From Nakamurella lactea DSM 19367 (lineage in GTDB: Bacteria; Actinomycetota; Actinomycetes; Mycobacteriales; Nakamurellaceae): DNA of 64,000 bases. Positions 48,151-58,366 of the stretch are shown here, piece after piece. The notes under the pieces were generated by a model. It saw only the letters and a program-made list of their open reading frames with translations. It was not told where the DNA came from and ran no database searches. How positions within the stretch are numbered: the first letter of the stretch is position 1; every line of letters starts with the position of its first letter. The stretch covers positions 44,585 through 108,584 of the forward strand of contig NZ_AUFT01000020.1 of NCBI RefSeq assembly GCF_000426645.1, written 5' to 3'. Position numbers and translations under genes: made by a program.

Positions 48151-50437
48151 CGGCGCTCCCGCGACGCAGCAGCAGGTCCTGCAGGTCGATACCGGCCCGG
48201 TACGACCAGCCGTCCGGCCCGAGGAGCCAGGCCCGGATGTCGTCGCGCACCAACAGATCCAGGATGCGTTGCAGACGGGCTGTGGTCCTGGCGCCGGTCA
48301 GCTGCACCAGTGCCTCCACCCGGCGGTCGAGGTTGCGGTGCATCATGTCCGCGCTGCCGATCCAGTACTCCGGCGACCCGCCACCACCGAAGTAGAAGAC
48401 CCGCGAGTGCTCGAGGAACCGTCCGACGATCGAGCGCACCGTGATGTTCTCGCTCAGCCCCGGTACCCCGGCCCGGAGTGCGCAGATTCCCCGGACGGTG
48501 AGATCGATGCTGACACCCGCCATCGACGCCCGGTACAGCGCATCGATCACCTGTTCGTCGACGATCGAGTTCATCTTCAGCTGGATCCGGCCGCCCTGGC
48601 CGGTCTGCTGGTGGGCGATCTCGGCCTCGATCCGCTCGACGATACCCGAGCGCACGGAATGTGGTGCCACCAACAGGCTCCGGTATTCGGTCTGCCGGGA
48701 ATAACCGGTGAGCACGTTGAACAGGTCGGTCAGGTCGGCGCCGACCTCCGGGTCGGCGGTCAACAGGCCGAGGTCCTCGTAGATCCGCGCCGTCTTCGGG
48801 TTGTAGTTGCCCGTTCCGATGTGGCAGTAGCGACGGATGGTCGGACCCTCCTGCCGCACCACCAGGGCGACCTTGCAGTGCGTCTTGAGACCGACCAGCC
48901 CGTAGACCACGTGCACGCCGGCGCGTTCCAACGCCTTGGCCCAGGTGATGTTCGCCTGTTCGTCGAAGCGCGCCTTGATCTCGACCAGGGCGACCACCTG
49001 TTTGCCGGCCGCCGCCGCCTCGATCAGCGCATCCACGATCGGTGAATCGCCGGACGTGCGGTACAGGGTCTGCTTGATGGCCAACACATTCGGGTCGGCC
49101 GCTGCCTGTTCGATGAATCGCTGCACCGTGGTGGCGAACGACTCGTAGGGATGGTGCAGCAGCACATCGGTGTCCCGCAGCCGGGAGAACACGCTCTTGG
49201 GTGTCTCGCCCTCGACGAACGCCGGATTGGTTGCCGGTACGAAGGTCCGGTCCTTGAGCTCAGCGCGGTCCAGCCCGTGCAGCTGCCAGAGGCTGGACAG
49301 GTCGAGCAGTCCGGGGACCTCGACAACGTCGCCGGGATCGACATCGAGTTCGCCGACCAGCAGTTCGAGGACCCGTGGGCTGGAGGTATCGGTGATCTCC
49401 AGTCGAACCGGTGGGCCGAACCGGCGACGGGCGAGCTCGCGTTCCAGGGCCTGCAGCAGGTCCTCGTCGCGATCTTCCTCGACCTCCAGGTCGGCGTTGC
49501 GGGTGACCCGGAACGTCTGCTGTTCCACCACTTCCATCCCGGGGAACAGCTCCCGCAGATGTGCGGCGAGCAGTTCCTCCAGTGGCAGGTAGGTGTCGAC
49601 TCCGGAGCGGACCCGGACGAACCGATCGACGTTGTTGGGCACCTTGACCCTGGCGAACCGTTCGGCGCCCGAGTCCGGATCCCGGACGATGACCGCCATG
49701 TTCAGGCTGAGCCCGGAGATGTACGGGAACGGGTGCGCGGGGTCGACGGCCAGCGGGGTGAGCACCGGGAAGATCTGCGAGGTGAAGTAGTCGTCCAGTC
49801 GGACCCGGTCCCGATCGGCGACGGAATCCCAGTGCACGATGTGGATTCCGGCGTCGTCGAGCCGCGGCAGGATGTCGTCGACGAAGCAGCGGCCCTGCCG
49901 CTCCACCAGCTCCTGGGTTCGTTCGGAGATCAGCTTCAGCTGCTCGCCGGCGGTCAGCCCGTCGGCGCTGCTGATCGACAGTCCCATGTCGAGCCGCCGT
50001 TTCAACCCGGCCACCCGCACCATGTAGAACTCGTCGAGGTTGGAGGCGAAGATCGCCAGGAACTTCGCCCGCTCCAGCAGCGGCTCGTCGGCACTTTCGG
50101 CGAGGGCGAGCACACGTTCGTTGAAATCCAGCCAGCTCAGTTCGCGGTTGTAGAACCGATCATCGGGCAGCGGACCGGTGTCCAGGTTGACCGGTCGGCG
50201 CTCCTCGCGCGCGACACCGTCCCGCGGGGCGTGGAACGGCTCGAACACCGCGGTGCCACCCGGTTCGGCGGCGTCCGGCTCGGTGCCTTCGGAATCCGTC
50301 GGCCGGTTGCGGTCGATGTCCGTCCCGGGGTCGTCGAGGTCCGTCACCGCGGTGTTCGTCGCATCGATCCCCGCTGTGGGGGCGACGGCGGCGTCGCCGC
50401 CGGAGGAATCCGTCTGCTGCTGATTGGTTGCGGTCAC
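48140..50437 (-). CDS. ppk: Polyphosphate kinase 1
   Basis: About 765 aa. Reversibly transfers the gamma-phosphate of ATP to polyphosphate. A 75-residue acidic, low-complexity N-terminal extension precedes the conserved [19 protein letters not shown]. The N domain, H domain and two PLD-like catalytic domains follow: [20 protein letters not shown], the autophosphorylated-histidine region [32 protein letters not shown] and [10 protein letters not shown]. The start is uncertain: two adjacent GTGs (50440, 50437) without a ribosome-binding site. A GTTCACC element lies ~45 nt upstream and may be part of a PhoP box. Downstream nudix gene overlaps by 11 nt. Confidence 0.94.
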   Translation of the reverse strand: MTATNQQQTDSSGGDAAVAPTAGIDATNTAVTDLDDPGTDIDRNRPTDSEGTEPDAAEPGGTAVFEPFHAPRDGVAREERRPVNLDTGPLPDDRFYNRELSWLDFNERVLALAESADEPLLERAKFLAIFASNLDEFYMVRVAGLKRRLDMGLSISSADGLTAGEQLKLISERTQELVERQGRCFVDDILPRLDDAGIHIVHWDSVADRDRVRLDDYFTSQIFPVLTPLAVDPAHPFPYISGLSLNMAVIVRDPDSGAERFARVKVPNNVDRFVRVRSGVDTYLPLEELLAAHLRELFPGMEVVEQQTFRVTRNADLEVEEDRDEDLLQALERELARRRFGPPVRLEITDTSSPRVLELLVGELDVDPGDVVEVPGLLDLSSLWQLHGLDRAELKDRTFVPATNPAFVEGETPKSVFSRLRDTDVLLHHPYESFATTVQRFIEQAAADPNVLAIKQTLYRTSGDSPIVDALIEAAAAGKQVVALVEIKARFDEQANITWAKALERAGVHVVYGLVGLKTHCKVALVVRQEGPTIRRYCHIGTGNYNPKTARIYEDLGLLTADPEVGADLTDLFNVLTGYSRQTEYRSLLVAPHSVRSGIVERIEAEIAHQQTGQGGRIQLKMNSIVDEQVIDALYRASMAGVSIDLTVRGICALRAGVPGLSENITVRSIVGRFLEHSRVFYFGGGGSPEYWIGSADMMHRNLDRRVEALVQLTGARTTARLQRILDLLVRDDIRAWLLGPDGWSYRAGIDLQDLLLRRGSAGGE

Positions 50438-50482
50438 CACTGCATTGTGATGCGTGACGGTGGCCCAGCGCCAACAGGTGTC

Positions 50483-50489
50483 GGTGAAC
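50483..50489 (-). promoter_or_regulatory. Possible PHO-box half-site upstream of ppk
   Basis: On the - strand GTTCACC is an exact match to the repeat unit of streptomycete PHO boxes, about 45 nt before the start. The following 11 bases do not repeat it well (CCTGTTGGCGC), so only one good unit is seen. PhoP control of ppk is known in Streptomyces, which makes the match worth noting but not secure. Confidence 0.35.
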
Positions 50490-50602
50490 TTCTGCTCACG
50501 CGGTTGCGGGCGCCTTCGGCTGCCCGCATGCCGGGACCGTCGCCCACTACGCTGGGACGACGCGCGACAACGCGAGCGGACCGGCGGAGAAGGGACGATC
50601 AG

Positions 50603-51400
50603 GTGCCACGATTCAAGGCGCTCGACCACAGCAACCTGTGGATCCGGGTCTGCCAGTCCGTGCTGTACCCGCTCACCAGGGTGGTCGGCAAACGCGACTA
50701 CCGGGGAATGGAGCGGTTCAACCGGCCCGGCGGGATGCTGGTGGTCGGCAACCACATCTCGCACCTCGACCCGATGTACGACGTGGTGATGATCCACAAG
50801 GCCGGCCGGGTTCCGCACGTGCTGGCCAAGGCCAGCCTGTGGAAGATCCCGGTGGTCGGCCGGGCCCTGCGCGGCACCGGTCAGATCCCGGTCGAGCGCG
50901 CCGCCGGCGCCGGTCAGTCGGCGGTCGAGACGGCCCGGCAGACTCTGGACGACGGCGGCCTGGTGCTCATCTATCCGGAAGGCACCGTCACCAAGGAACC
51001 CGACTTCTGGCCGATGCGGCCGCGGCCGGGGGTCGCGGTGCTCGCCATGGCCAGTGACGCCGCCGTGGTACCGATCGTGCATTGGGGCACCCAGGACGTC
51101 TACAACTCCTACGCCGAGGGCAGCAAGCTCAAGCTGGTCCCGCGGCAGCGCGTCATCGTCGCAGTCGGCCCGGACATCGACGTCTCCGCCTATCGCGGCC
51201 GGCAGAGCGACCCGCGGGCGATCATGGAGGTTTCGATGCTCATCATGAACACCATCGCCGACCTGCTCGCTGAGATCCGGGGTGAGCAGCGCCCGGCGCA
51301 GCTGTTCGATCCGAAGAAGGCGGAGCGGCAGGCCAGAAAGGGCCCCACTTCCGGTGATTCGCCCGGCACCTCCGCAGGCCCGGAAGACGGCGGCCGTTGA
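50603..51400 (+). CDS. 1-acyl-sn-glycerol-3-phosphate acyltransferase (PlsC family)
   Basis: 265 aa. Motif I NHISHLDP, motif [13 protein letters not shown], motif [18 protein letters not shown] and motif [11 protein letters not shown] are all intact, as in true PlsC. GTG 50603 has AAGGGA 8 nt upstream. Its stop overlaps the TTG start of gpsA by 4 nt. With GpsA supplying glycerol-3-phosphate, this fits phosphatidic acid synthesis. Divergent from ppk. The Pro/Ser-rich C-tail is disordered. In M. tuberculosis a different gene (Rv2983) occupies this slot. Confidence 0.9.
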   Translation: MPRFKALDHSNLWIRVCQSVLYPLTRVVGKRDYRGMERFNRPGGMLVVGNHISHLDPMYDVVMIHKAGRVPHVLAKASLWKIPVVGRALRGTGQIPVERAAGAGQSAVETARQTLDDGGLVLIYPEGTVTKEPDFWPMRPRPGVAVLAMASDAAVVPIVHWGTQDVYNSYAEGSKLKLVPRQRVIVAVGPDIDVSAYRGRQSDPRAIMEVSMLIMNTIADLLAEIRGEQRPAQLFDPKKAERQARKGPTSGDSPGTSAGPEDGGR

Positions 51401-52428
51401 CCACAGCTGCGGTGCCGGTGGGTGATGGCAGCCTGCAGCGGATCACCGTGCTGGGCGCGGGTGCCTGGGGCACCACGTTCGCCAAGGTGTTGGCGGATGC
51501 CGGCCGCGACGTCACCTTGTGGGCCAGGCGGGAGGCGATCGTCAGCGCCGTCAACGGAACCCAGCGGAACCCCGCCTACCTGGGTGAGATCCCGCTGCCG
51601 GCGGGCATCGTTGCCACCGGTGCGCTGGAGGAGTCGCTGGACGGCGCGCAAGCGGTCGTGCTGGCGGTGCCGAGCCAGACCCTGCGGGAGAACCTGGTGG
51701 TGTTCCGCGACCTGCTGCCGCCCGAGGTGCCCATCGTGTCGTTGGCCAAGGGCGTGGAGATCGGCACCGGCCTGCGGATGAGCGAGGTCATCACGTCGGT
51801 CGGGCATGTCCGGCAGGACCGGATCGTGGTGCTGTCCGGTCCGAACCTGGCCAAGGAGATCGCCTGTGGGCAACCCACTGCCACCGTGATGGCCTGCACC
51901 GACCACGAGACCGCCGTCCGGGTCCAGATCGCCTCGGCCGGCGGCTACTTCCGCCCGTACACCATCACCGACGTGATCGGCACCGAGATCGCCGGCACCA
52001 CCAAGAACATCATTGCGTTGTCCACCGGCATCGCCGAGGGCCTCGGCTTCGGGATGAACACCTCGGCGTCCTTGATCACCCGTGGCCTGAACGAGATGAC
52101 CAGGCTCGGGGTCGCACTCGGCGCGCAGGCGCCCACCTTCGCCGGCCTGGCCGGCCTCGGCGACCTGGTAGCCACCTGCTCGTCGCCGTTGTCCCGCAAC
52201 CGCCGGCTCGGGGTGCAGTTGGGCAGGGGGATGACGGTGGAGCAGGCCCTCGAGCACAACGGCGAGCTGGCCGAAGGGGTGGTCAGCTGCCGGTCGACCA
52301 GGGACCTGGCGCACCGGCACGACATCGAGATGCCGATCACCGAGGCGGTCTACCAGGTGTGCCATCGGCAGGCCCCGCCGGAACAGATGATCAGATCGTT
52401 GATGGACCGGCCGCCCACCCCGGAATGA
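51397..52428 (+). CDS. gpsA: NAD(P)H-dependent glycerol-3-phosphate dehydrogenase
   Basis: 343 aa. Reduces dihydroxyacetone phosphate to glycerol-3-phosphate for phospholipid synthesis. N-terminal Rossmann [21 protein letters not shown], then [27 protein letters not shown] and the catalytic lysine region [24 protein letters not shown], with [23 protein letters not shown]. The likely start is TTG 51397, whose bases overlap the upstream TGA; GTG 51412 or 51418 are possible but would leave almost no residues before the Rossmann strand. It is followed by ddl, as in Rv2982c-Rv2981c. Confidence 0.94.
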   Translation: MTTAAVPVGDGSLQRITVLGAGAWGTTFAKVLADAGRDVTLWARREAIVSAVNGTQRNPAYLGEIPLPAGIVATGALEESLDGAQAVVLAVPSQTLRENLVVFRDLLPPEVPIVSLAKGVEIGTGLRMSEVITSVGHVRQDRIVVLSGPNLAKEIACGQPTATVMACTDHETAVRVQIASAGGYFRPYTITDVIGTEIAGTTKNIIALSTGIAEGLGFGMNTSASLITRGLNEMTRLGVALGAQAPTFAGLAGLGDLVATCSSPLSRNRRLGVQLGRGMTVEQALEHNGELAEGVVSCRSTRDLAHRHDIEMPITEAVYQVCHRQAPPEQMIRSLMDRPPTPE

Positions 52429-52457
52429 TCACCCCGGCCGCACTTTAGGGTGGTCCC

Positions 52458-53627
52458 ATGACTTCCGCAGCTGATCTTGATCCACCGACCGGGCCGACGA
52501 CGGCGTCGACCGCTGCCGGACGGACCGCTGCCGGGCGGATCTCCGTCGCGGTGGTCTTCGGCGGCCGCAGCGGCGAGCACTCGGTGTCGTGCATCTCGGC
52601 CGGCGCGGTGATCGGGCACCTGGACCCGGCGAAGTTCGACGTCACCGCGATCGGTGTCACCCCGGCCGGGAACTGGCTGCAGGTGGACCCGTCGACGGTG
52701 GCCGCGGTGGAGGGCGACCGGCTGCCCGAGGTGACCGACGGGCGGCCGGTGGTGCTGCCGCCGGATCCGACGAGCCGCTCACTGCGGGCGCTGACCGGCC
52801 CTGACGGGGTGGCCCCGGAACCGATCCGCTCGGGGATCGCTGTCGACGTGGTCTTTCCGGTGCTGCACGGTCCGCAGGGCGAGGACGGCACCATTCAGGG
52901 ACTGCTGGAACTCTCCGGCATCCCGTACGTCGGTCCGGGCGTGCTGGCCTCGGCGGCCGGGATGGACAAGGAGTTCACCAAGAAGCTGCTGGCCGCCGAG
53001 GGACTGCCGGTCGGCGACTATGCCGTGCTGCGGGCCGGTGTGACGACGTTGCCGCTGGACGACCGGGAACGCCTCGGCCTTCCGGTGTTCGTCAAACCGG
53101 CCAGGGCCGGCTCGTCGCTGGGCGTCACCAGGGTCGACGATTGGTCGGAACTGGACGCGGCGATCCATCAGGCCAGGCAGTCCGACCCCAAGGTGCTGGT
53201 CGAAGCCGCGGTGATCGGCCGGGAGATCGAGTGCGGTGTGCTCGAGCTGCCGGACGGCACCCTGCGGGCCTCGCCGCCGGCCGAGATCCACCTGGCCGCC
53301 GAGCAGCAGTTCTACGACTTCGACGCGAAGTACCTGGACGACGCGGCCACCTTCGACATCCCGGCGCGGTTGCCGGAGGGGATCACCGAGCAGATCGGCG
53401 AGATGGCGATCGCCGCGTTCCGGGCCCTGGACGCCCAGGGCCTGGCCCGGGTGGATTTCTTCGTCCGGGAGACCGGCGAGGTAGTGGTCAACGAGGTGAA
53501 CACCATGCCCGGCTTCACCCCGATCTCGATGTACCCCAGGATGTTCCAGGCGGCCGGCATCGAGTTCGGCGAGCTGCTGGAGACGTTGATCGCCACCGCC
53601 GTCGCCAGGGGCACCGGCCTGCGCTGA
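52458..53627 (+). CDS. ddl: D-alanine--D-alanine ligase
   Basis: 389-aa ATP-grasp ligase that makes the D-Ala-D-Ala end of the peptidoglycan stem. Seen: [41 protein letters not shown]-grasp lysines in [17 protein letters not shown], and the metal-site [20 protein letters not shown]. The residue after GF..T is the Ddl rather than VanA form. TAGGGT lies 6 nt before the ATG without a ribosome-binding site, so a separate leaderless transcript is likely in addition to read-through from gpsA. Confidence 0.95.
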   Translation: MTSAADLDPPTGPTTASTAAGRTAAGRISVAVVFGGRSGEHSVSCISAGAVIGHLDPAKFDVTAIGVTPAGNWLQVDPSTVAAVEGDRLPEVTDGRPVVLPPDPTSRSLRALTGPDGVAPEPIRSGIAVDVVFPVLHGPQGEDGTIQGLLELSGIPYVGPGVLASAAGMDKEFTKKLLAAEGLPVGDYAVLRAGVTTLPLDDRERLGLPVFVKPARAGSSLGVTRVDDWSELDAAIHQARQSDPKVLVEAAVIGREIECGVLELPDGTLRASPPAEIHLAAEQQFYDFDAKYLDDAATFDIPARLPEGITEQIGEMAIAAFRALDAQGLARVDFFVRETGEVVVNEVNTMPGFTPISMYPRMFQAAGIEFGELLETLIATAVARGTGLR

Positions 53628-53651
53628 GAGAGTGTGCGGCGCTACCTGGCG

Positions 53652-54254
53652 CTAACCGTCGACGGTCGGGTGCAAGGTGCCGTCGGTGCAGATGTGTCCC
53701 TGGGCGTCAGCGGTCGACGGGAGCACGCCGCTGATCACCGACGACAGCTCCTGGATCGGCCCGGTCCCGGCGTTGTCCGGCAGCGTGACGGCGATCCGCA
53801 CCGGTCGGTCGGCCGCCAGGTAGGTGGTCTGCCCGCCCTCGCTCTGCTGCAGCCACAGCACCCCGGGCTGGCCGTTGGCGTTGGACAGCTGGACCAGTCC
53901 GGCCGAGCAGGTCAGTTCCTGCGGGGTGGGCAGCCCGCAGCGCAGCGTGATGGCCGGATCGCCCCAGGCGGCGACGCCGGTCGGCGAGCCGATCACCTCG
54001 CGTCGGGCCGAGCCGGCCAGCTGCGCAGGCAGCGCCGTCATCAGCGCGGTGCAGTTCTTGCCGCCGGCCCCGGGGGCCGGGGCGGCACCTACCGCCACCG
54101 GTCCGGTGTCGCCGGCCGGCTGTGAGTGTGACCAGATGACGCCGCCGACGATCACCGCGACCACCACCACGATGACGAACGACAACACGCCGATCAGCCG
54201 GTTCCTGGTGCCGCCCGCGGCACGGGCGGCCGGGGAAGTGGGGCGTTCGGTCAC
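53652..54254 (-). CDS. DUF3515 membrane-anchored protein
   Basis: 200 aa. One transmembrane helix near residues 22-45 (LIGVLSFVIVVVVAVIVGGVIW), then an exported domain with paired cysteines (GKNCTALM, LRCGLP, LTCSAG, GHICTDG). This is the DUF3515 layout found between ddl and thiL in actinomycetes (Rv2980). Its GTG immediately follows the stop of the Lrp-domain gene (TAA|GTG), so both are co-translated. Function is unknown; conserved synteny with ddl suggests an envelope role. Confidence 0.8.
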   Translation of the reverse strand: MTERPTSPAARAAGGTRNRLIGVLSFVIVVVVAVIVGGVIWSHSQPAGDTGPVAVGAAPAPGAGGKNCTALMTALPAQLAGSARREVIGSPTGVAAWGDPAITLRCGLPTPQELTCSAGLVQLSNANGQPGVLWLQQSEGGQTTYLAADRPVRIAVTLPDNAGTGPIQELSSVISGVLPSTADAQGHICTDGTLHPTVDG

Positions 54255-54488
54255 TTAGAGGTGCACGACCGGGCAGGTCAGGGTCCTGGTGATGCCGGAG
54301 ACGCCCTGCACCTTGGCGACGACCAGTTTGCCGAGCTCATCGACGGTGTTCGCCTCGGCGCGGACGATCACGTCGTAGGGGCCGGTGACGTCTTCGGCGC
54401 TGGTGACGCCGGCGATGTCGGAGATCGCGGCGGCCACCGAAGCGGCCTGCCCGACCTCCGTCTGGATGAGGATGAAGGCTTGCACCAC
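54255..54488 (-). CDS. Stand-alone Lrp/AsnC ligand-binding (RAM) domain protein
   Basis: 77 aa: AFILIQTEVGQAASVAAAISDIAGVTSAEDVTGPYDVIVRAEANTVDELGKLVV, a complete RAM/Lrp C-terminal domain with no helix-turn-helix. GTG 54488 has AAGGGG 6 nt upstream. Such small proteins oligomerise and bind amino acids, and may modulate full-length Lrp regulators. It is followed directly by DUF3515 and is divergent from thiL. The pairing is conserved in related actinomycetes. Confidence 0.85.
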   Translation of the reverse strand: MVQAFILIQTEVGQAASVAAAISDIAGVTSAEDVTGPYDVIVRAEANTVDELGKLVVAKVQGVSGITRTLTCPVVHL

Positions 54489-54670
54489 GGTGTGCCCCTT
54501 TCGTCGGTCGCGCCGGGTCGACATGTGCGCTGTGTGCTGCGAGCGTAACCACTGCACGCGGCGGCACGCCCGGCGGGGACGGATCTGACGCCAGGGCTCC
54601 GCGGGATGCGGCACCATGGTGGACGGCCGATTCCGCACGGCTGCCAGCTGCCTCACCCGAAGGAGTCCTC

Positions 54671-55651
54671 ATCAACGTTCCGTCTTCGTCCCAGAGCGCC
54701 GACACCCTTGCCGCCACCGGCGAGTTCGCCGTCATCGCGGCGGTGACGGCCGAGCTCGAACAGCCGGCCACCACCGTGCTCGGCCCCGGTGACGACGCGG
54801 CCATTGTGGCCGCGCCGGACGGTCGGCAGTTGGCCAGCGTCGACATGCTGGTGGACGGCGTGCACTTCCGCAGCGACTGGGCCTCGGCCGAGCAGATCGG
54901 CCGGCGGGCGGCGCTGGCCGCGATGGCGGATGTCGCGGCCATGGGCGGCCGGCCGACCGCTCTGCTGGTCGCCATATCGGCGCCCGGCAGCACCACGATG
55001 CCGGTGGTCACCGGCATCGCCGCGGGTCTGCGGCAGGCGGCCGCGGAGAACGGCGCCGGAGTGGTGGGCGGCGACCTGACCTCGTCGGACGTGCTGACCC
55101 TGTCCGTCACCGTGCTCGGTGATCTGGCCGGCGCCGCGCCGGTGCTGCGGTCCGGCGCACGACCCGGCGACATCGTCGCGGTGACCGGTCGGCTGGGCTG
55201 GGCGGCAGCCGGATTGGCGGTGCTGAGCCGGGGATTCCGCTCGCCTGCCGTGGCCGTGAACGCCTACCGGGTGCCCGAACCGCCGCTGTCGCAGGGCCCG
55301 CTGGCAGCGGCGTCGGGGGCCACCTCGATGATCGACGTGTCCGACGGCCTGCTCGCCGACCTCGGGCACATCGCGGCGGCCTCCGGGGTGTCCGTCGATG
55401 TCCGCAGCGCCGCCATCGAGGTGCCCGCCCGGCTCGCCGAGGTCGCCTCGGCACTCGGCAAGAATGCCCGCACCTGGGTGCTGACCGGCGGTGACGACCA
55501 CGCCCTGGCGGCCACCTTCCCGAGCGGGTCGGCGCTGTTGCCCGGCTGGGTGAAGATCGGCCAGGTCGGTCAGGGAACCGGGGTGACGGTGGACGGCGCC
55601 GACTACGAGGCCGACCCGGGCTGGGACCACTTCGGCGGACCGGGACGCTGA
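54671..55651 (+). CDS. thiL: Thiamine-monophosphate kinase, apparent ATC start
   Basis: About 326 aa, phosphorylates thiamine monophosphate to the cofactor. Conserved [10 protein letters not shown], the ATP/Mg motif [35 protein letters not shown] and the C-terminal [12 protein letters not shown] and LTGGDDH. GEF-x-x-I is an essential N-terminal part of ThiL, but no ATG, GTG or TTG occurs upstream of it in frame; the first standard start (GTG 54743) would delete it. GAAGGAG ends 5 nt before an in-frame ATC at 54671, so ATC initiation is the best reading, unless a base is wrong. The stop overlaps the ung ATG by 1 nt (TGATG). Confidence 0.85.
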   Translation: MNVPSSSQSADTLAATGEFAVIAAVTAELEQPATTVLGPGDDAAIVAAPDGRQLASVDMLVDGVHFRSDWASAEQIGRRAALAAMADVAAMGGRPTALLVAISAPGSTTMPVVTGIAAGLRQAAAENGAGVVGGDLTSSDVLTLSVTVLGDLAGAAPVLRSGARPGDIVAVTGRLGWAAAGLAVLSRGFRSPAVAVNAYRVPEPPLSQGPLAAASGATSMIDVSDGLLADLGHIAAASGVSVDVRSAAIEVPARLAEVASALGKNARTWVLTGGDDHALAATFPSGSALLPGWVKIGQVGQGTGVTVDGADYEADPGWDHFGGPGR

Positions 55652-56322
55652 TGCCCAAGCCGCTGGCGGAGGTGATCGATCCGGGCTGGGCCGAGGCCCT
55701 GGCGCCGGTCGCCGAGCGGATCGCCGGCATGGGCGATTTCCTGCGTGCCGAGATCGCCGCCGGACGCAGCTACCTGCCGGCCGGTGAGCACGTGCTGCGG
55801 GCCTTCACCCGGCCGATGGCGGACGTCAAGGTGCTGATCGTCGGCCAGGACCCGTACCCGACGCCCGGCCATCCGATCGGATTGTCGTTCGCCGTCGACG
55901 CGGCGGTCCGCCCGCTGCCCAGATCGCTGCAGAACATCTATCGGGAACTGACCGCCGACCTCGGAGGGCCGGCACCGGCCACCGGCGACCTTTCGGCCTG
56001 GGCGGATCGCGGGGTCCTGCTGCTGAACCGCGTCCTGACGGTGGCGCCCGGAGCGCCGGCCTCACACCGCGGCAAGGGCTGGGAGCCGGTGACCCAGCGG
56101 GCGATCGAGGCGTTGGTCGGCCGCGGTGGGCCGCTGGTGGCGATTCTCTGGGGCAGGGACGCGCAGACCCTGCGACCGATGCTGGGCGGGGTGCCGGTGA
56201 TCGCCTCGGCTCACCCGTCGCCGATGTCCGCCGATCGGGGGTTCTTCGGCTCCCGGCCGTTCTCCCGGACCAATGACCTACTCCGGGAGCAGGGCGCCGG
56301 GCCGATCGACTGGTCGTTCTGA
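55651..56322 (+). CDS. ung: Uracil-DNA glycosylase
   Basis: 223-aa family 1 enzyme. Water-activating motif [17 protein letters not shown], uracil-binding LLNRVLTV, and the Leu-loop [25 protein letters not shown] are complete. ATG overlaps the thiL stop by one base. Its last 45 nt overlap the 3' end of the converging MFS gene, with no terminator between them. Order thiL-ung equals Rv2977c-Rv2976c. Confidence 0.96.
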   Translation: MPKPLAEVIDPGWAEALAPVAERIAGMGDFLRAEIAAGRSYLPAGEHVLRAFTRPMADVKVLIVGQDPYPTPGHPIGLSFAVDAAVRPLPRSLQNIYRELTADLGGPAPATGDLSAWADRGVLLLNRVLTVAPGAPASHRGKGWEPVTQRAIEALVGRGGPLVAILWGRDAQTLRPMLGGVPVIASAHPSPMSADRGFFGSRPFSRTNDLLREQGAGPIDWSF

Positions 56323-57783
56323 ACGGTCCCGACCGGCGGGGTTGGCGTCAGCGGGATTGCCCTCGGCGCGGTGGTGCCGGCCGCCCGGCCGGCGGGTGAG
56401 CAGCACGACCGCAGCCGCGCCGGCCAGCGAGACCAGGCCGGCGACGGCGGCCGCGTGATCCCAGCCGGCGATCATTCCGGCGGCGGTGCCGCGCGGGTCG
56501 GTCGCGATGATGCCGACCACCGTCACCCCGATCGAGGAGCCCAGGTACCTGGCGGTGTTGTTCGCACCGCTGCCCAGCCCGGCCCGATCGGCGGGCACCG
56601 AAGCCACCGCTTCCCGACCCAGCCCGGCGTTCAGCACGCCGCTGGCCACCCCGGCGATCACCAGGCCGGGCAGCAGGTCCCAGGGTGAGGCCCCCGGTGC
56701 CAGCCCGATCATCGTCAGCAGACCGACGCCGACGCCGGCCAGCCCGATCGCCAGCTGCCGGCTGCCGGTCAGCGCCGCCGGCAGCCGGCGGGCCAGCAAT
56801 GCGGCGACCACGCTCAGCCCCGACCAGATGGCGAGCAGGCCGGCCGCCTGCAGGGTGCTCATCCGCAGGGTGGTCACCAGGAACGTGCAGGCGAACGACA
56901 TCAATCCGATGACGCCGATTCCGGTGGCCAGCGCGGCGATCGTCGCGGCGGTGAACCGGGGTCGGCGGAACAGCGCCAGGTCCAGCATCGGCGCGCGCCG
57001 GCGCAGTTCGATCGAGATGAACCCGGCGATCAGCACGGCGGCGGCGATGCCGGTGACCAGCACCACCCCGGCGTCGCGCTGGCGGCCGGCGACCATGGCC
57101 AGCAGCAGCGCCACCATTGCGGCGCTCAGCGTGATCGCCCCCGGCAGGTCGATCGGGCGGGGAGCCTCGGCCTTCGACTCGGCGACGCGGGCCCGGGTGA
57201 CGAGAATGAGCACGGCGCCGATCGGCAGCAGCGCCCAGTAGAACCAGCGCCAGAGCCCGCCCAGATCCAGCAGGCCTGCCAGCAGCGGGCCGACCGTGAT
57301 GCCGGCGCCGACCGCCGCTCCCCAGACTCCGGTGGCCGCCGCCCGCTGGGCCGGGACGACGAACGCCTGCGCGATCAGACCCAGGCCGGCCGCGATCACC
57401 CCGGCCGCGCCGATGCCCTGCAGCACCCGGCCGGCGATGAACAGCGCCGGCCCGCCGGCGACCGCACAGGCCAGCGAACCTGCCACCAGCGCGCCGATCC
57501 CGATGACGAACACCCGGCGCCGACCGTGGTCGTCGGCGAGCGCGCCGACGGTCAGCAGCACCGCCGCCAGCCCGATACTCATCGAGCTGAGGATCCAGGT
57601 GCGGGCGATCGGCCCGGCCGACAACGCCGCCGCGATGGTCGGCAGGTTCCCGAGCGGCGCGCAGTACACGGCCAGGGCCAGGAAGGTGCCGGCGGCGGCG
57701 ATCAGCAGGGTGGCTCGGGGTCGCGCGGCCGGGGTTTCGGTGCGGCCGGAGTTCTCCGGCAGTGCGGTTGGCAGTCTGGTCAT
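56278..57783 (-). CDS. MFS efflux transporter (DHA2, about 14 membrane segments)
   Basis: 501 aa. Signature loop [16 protein letters not shown] (motif A variant), [31 protein letters not shown] (motif C, exporters) and 13-14 hydrophobic segments, so the drug:H+ antiporter-2 group (EmrB/QacA type). The ATG 57783 is 6 nt after TAGTTT with no ribosome-binding site, suggesting a leaderless transcript. It is divergent from an HxlR regulator with an inverted repeat between them. The C-terminal ~30 residues, charged and Pro-rich, run antisense into ung. Substrate unknown. Confidence 0.87.
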   Translation of the reverse strand: MTRLPTALPENSGRTETPAARPRATLLIAAAGTFLALAVYCAPLGNLPTIAAALSAGPIARTWILSSMSIGLAAVLLTVGALADDHGRRRVFVIGIGALVAGSLACAVAGGPALFIAGRVLQGIGAAGVIAAGLGLIAQAFVVPAQRAAATGVWGAAVGAGITVGPLLAGLLDLGGLWRWFYWALLPIGAVLILVTRARVAESKAEAPRPIDLPGAITLSAAMVALLLAMVAGRQRDAGVVLVTGIAAAVLIAGFISIELRRRAPMLDLALFRRPRFTAATIAALATGIGVIGLMSFACTFLVTTLRMSTLQAAGLLAIWSGLSVVAALLARRLPAALTGSRQLAIGLAGVGVGLLTMIGLAPGASPWDLLPGLVIAGVASGVLNAGLGREAVASVPADRAGLGSGANNTARYLGSSIGVTVVGIIATDPRGTAAGMIAGWDHAAAVAGLVSLAGAAAVVLLTRRPGGRHHRAEGNPADANPAGRDRSERPVDRPGALLPE

Positions 57784-57800
57784 CAGACCAAACTAGCAGC

Positions 57801-57823
57801 TTCAGTCTCGTCAGCAGACTGAA
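57801..57823. promoter_or_regulatory. Inverted repeat between MFS and HxlR genes
   Basis: TTCAGTCT (57801-57808) and AGACTGAA (57816-57823), 8-bp arms with a 7-bp spacer. It lies upstream of both -10 boxes (TAGTTT for the MFS gene, TACCAT at 57830-57835 for HxlR), so one dimer could control both directions. Confidence 0.75.
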
Positions 57824-57841
57824 TTTCGATACCATGCGGGG

Positions 57842-58366
57842 ATGGCACTCGGAACCGGATACGCCCAGCAGAACTGCTCCATCGCCCGCGCGCTGGAGAT
57901 CGTCGGCGAGCGCTGGACCATGCTGGTGCTGCGGGACTGCTTCTACGGCGTCCGCAGGTTCAGCGATCTGTTGGGGCACCTTGACATCTCCCGGGCGGTG
58001 CTCACCGAGCGGCTGGCCAGCCTGACCGATGCCGGATTGCTGGAGCGGCGCTCGGCGGGCGGCCATCCGGAATATCTGCTCACCGCCGCCGGGATCGCGT
58101 TCTGGCCGACCCTGTACAGCCTGAGCAGGTGGGGCGAGCGGTACGCCGGCGACGGCGGGCGGACCCGGACGTTCAGCCATGCCGGGTGCGGCGGGGAGGT
58201 CGACGATCTCGGCCAGTGTCCGGTCTGCGGAACGACGCCGGGTCCGGCCGATCTGATCGTCACCCTCGTCGAGGGCTCGTCCGGGCACCGCCGATCGGAT
58301 CCGGTGAGTCTGGCACTGCGTCGCCCGCATCGGCTGCTGCAGCCGGTGACGCCGGTGGCCGGCTAG
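57842..58366 (+). CDS. HxlR-family regulator with C-terminal zinc-ribbon-like module
   Basis: 174 aa. Residues 1-105 are the HxlR winged helix: NCSIARALEIVGERWTMLVLRDCFYGVRRFSDLL and SRAVLTERLASLTDAGLLERR. The remainder has SHAGCGGEVDDLGQCPVCGTTPG, a C-x9-C-x2-C spacing that could bind zinc. The cysteine in QNCSI is the redox/electrophile sensor position of this family. TACCAT is 6 nt before the ATG, no ribosome-binding site, hence leaderless. It probably regulates the divergent MFS exporter. Confidence 0.87.
   Translation: MALGTGYAQQNCSIARALEIVGERWTMLVLRDCFYGVRRFSDLLGHLDISRAVLTERLASLTDAGLLERRSAGGHPEYLLTAAGIAFWPTLYSLSRWGERYAGDGGRTRTFSHAGCGGEVDDLGQCPVCGTTPGPADLIVTLVEGSSGHRRSDPVSLALRRPHRLLQPVTPVAG

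Noticed and set aside
48140..51082. Longer - strand frame placing the ppk start at 51082
   Set aside because: The extra ~215 codons are antisense to the PlsC gene and show no similarity pattern; PPK homology begins after the GTGs at 50437/50440.
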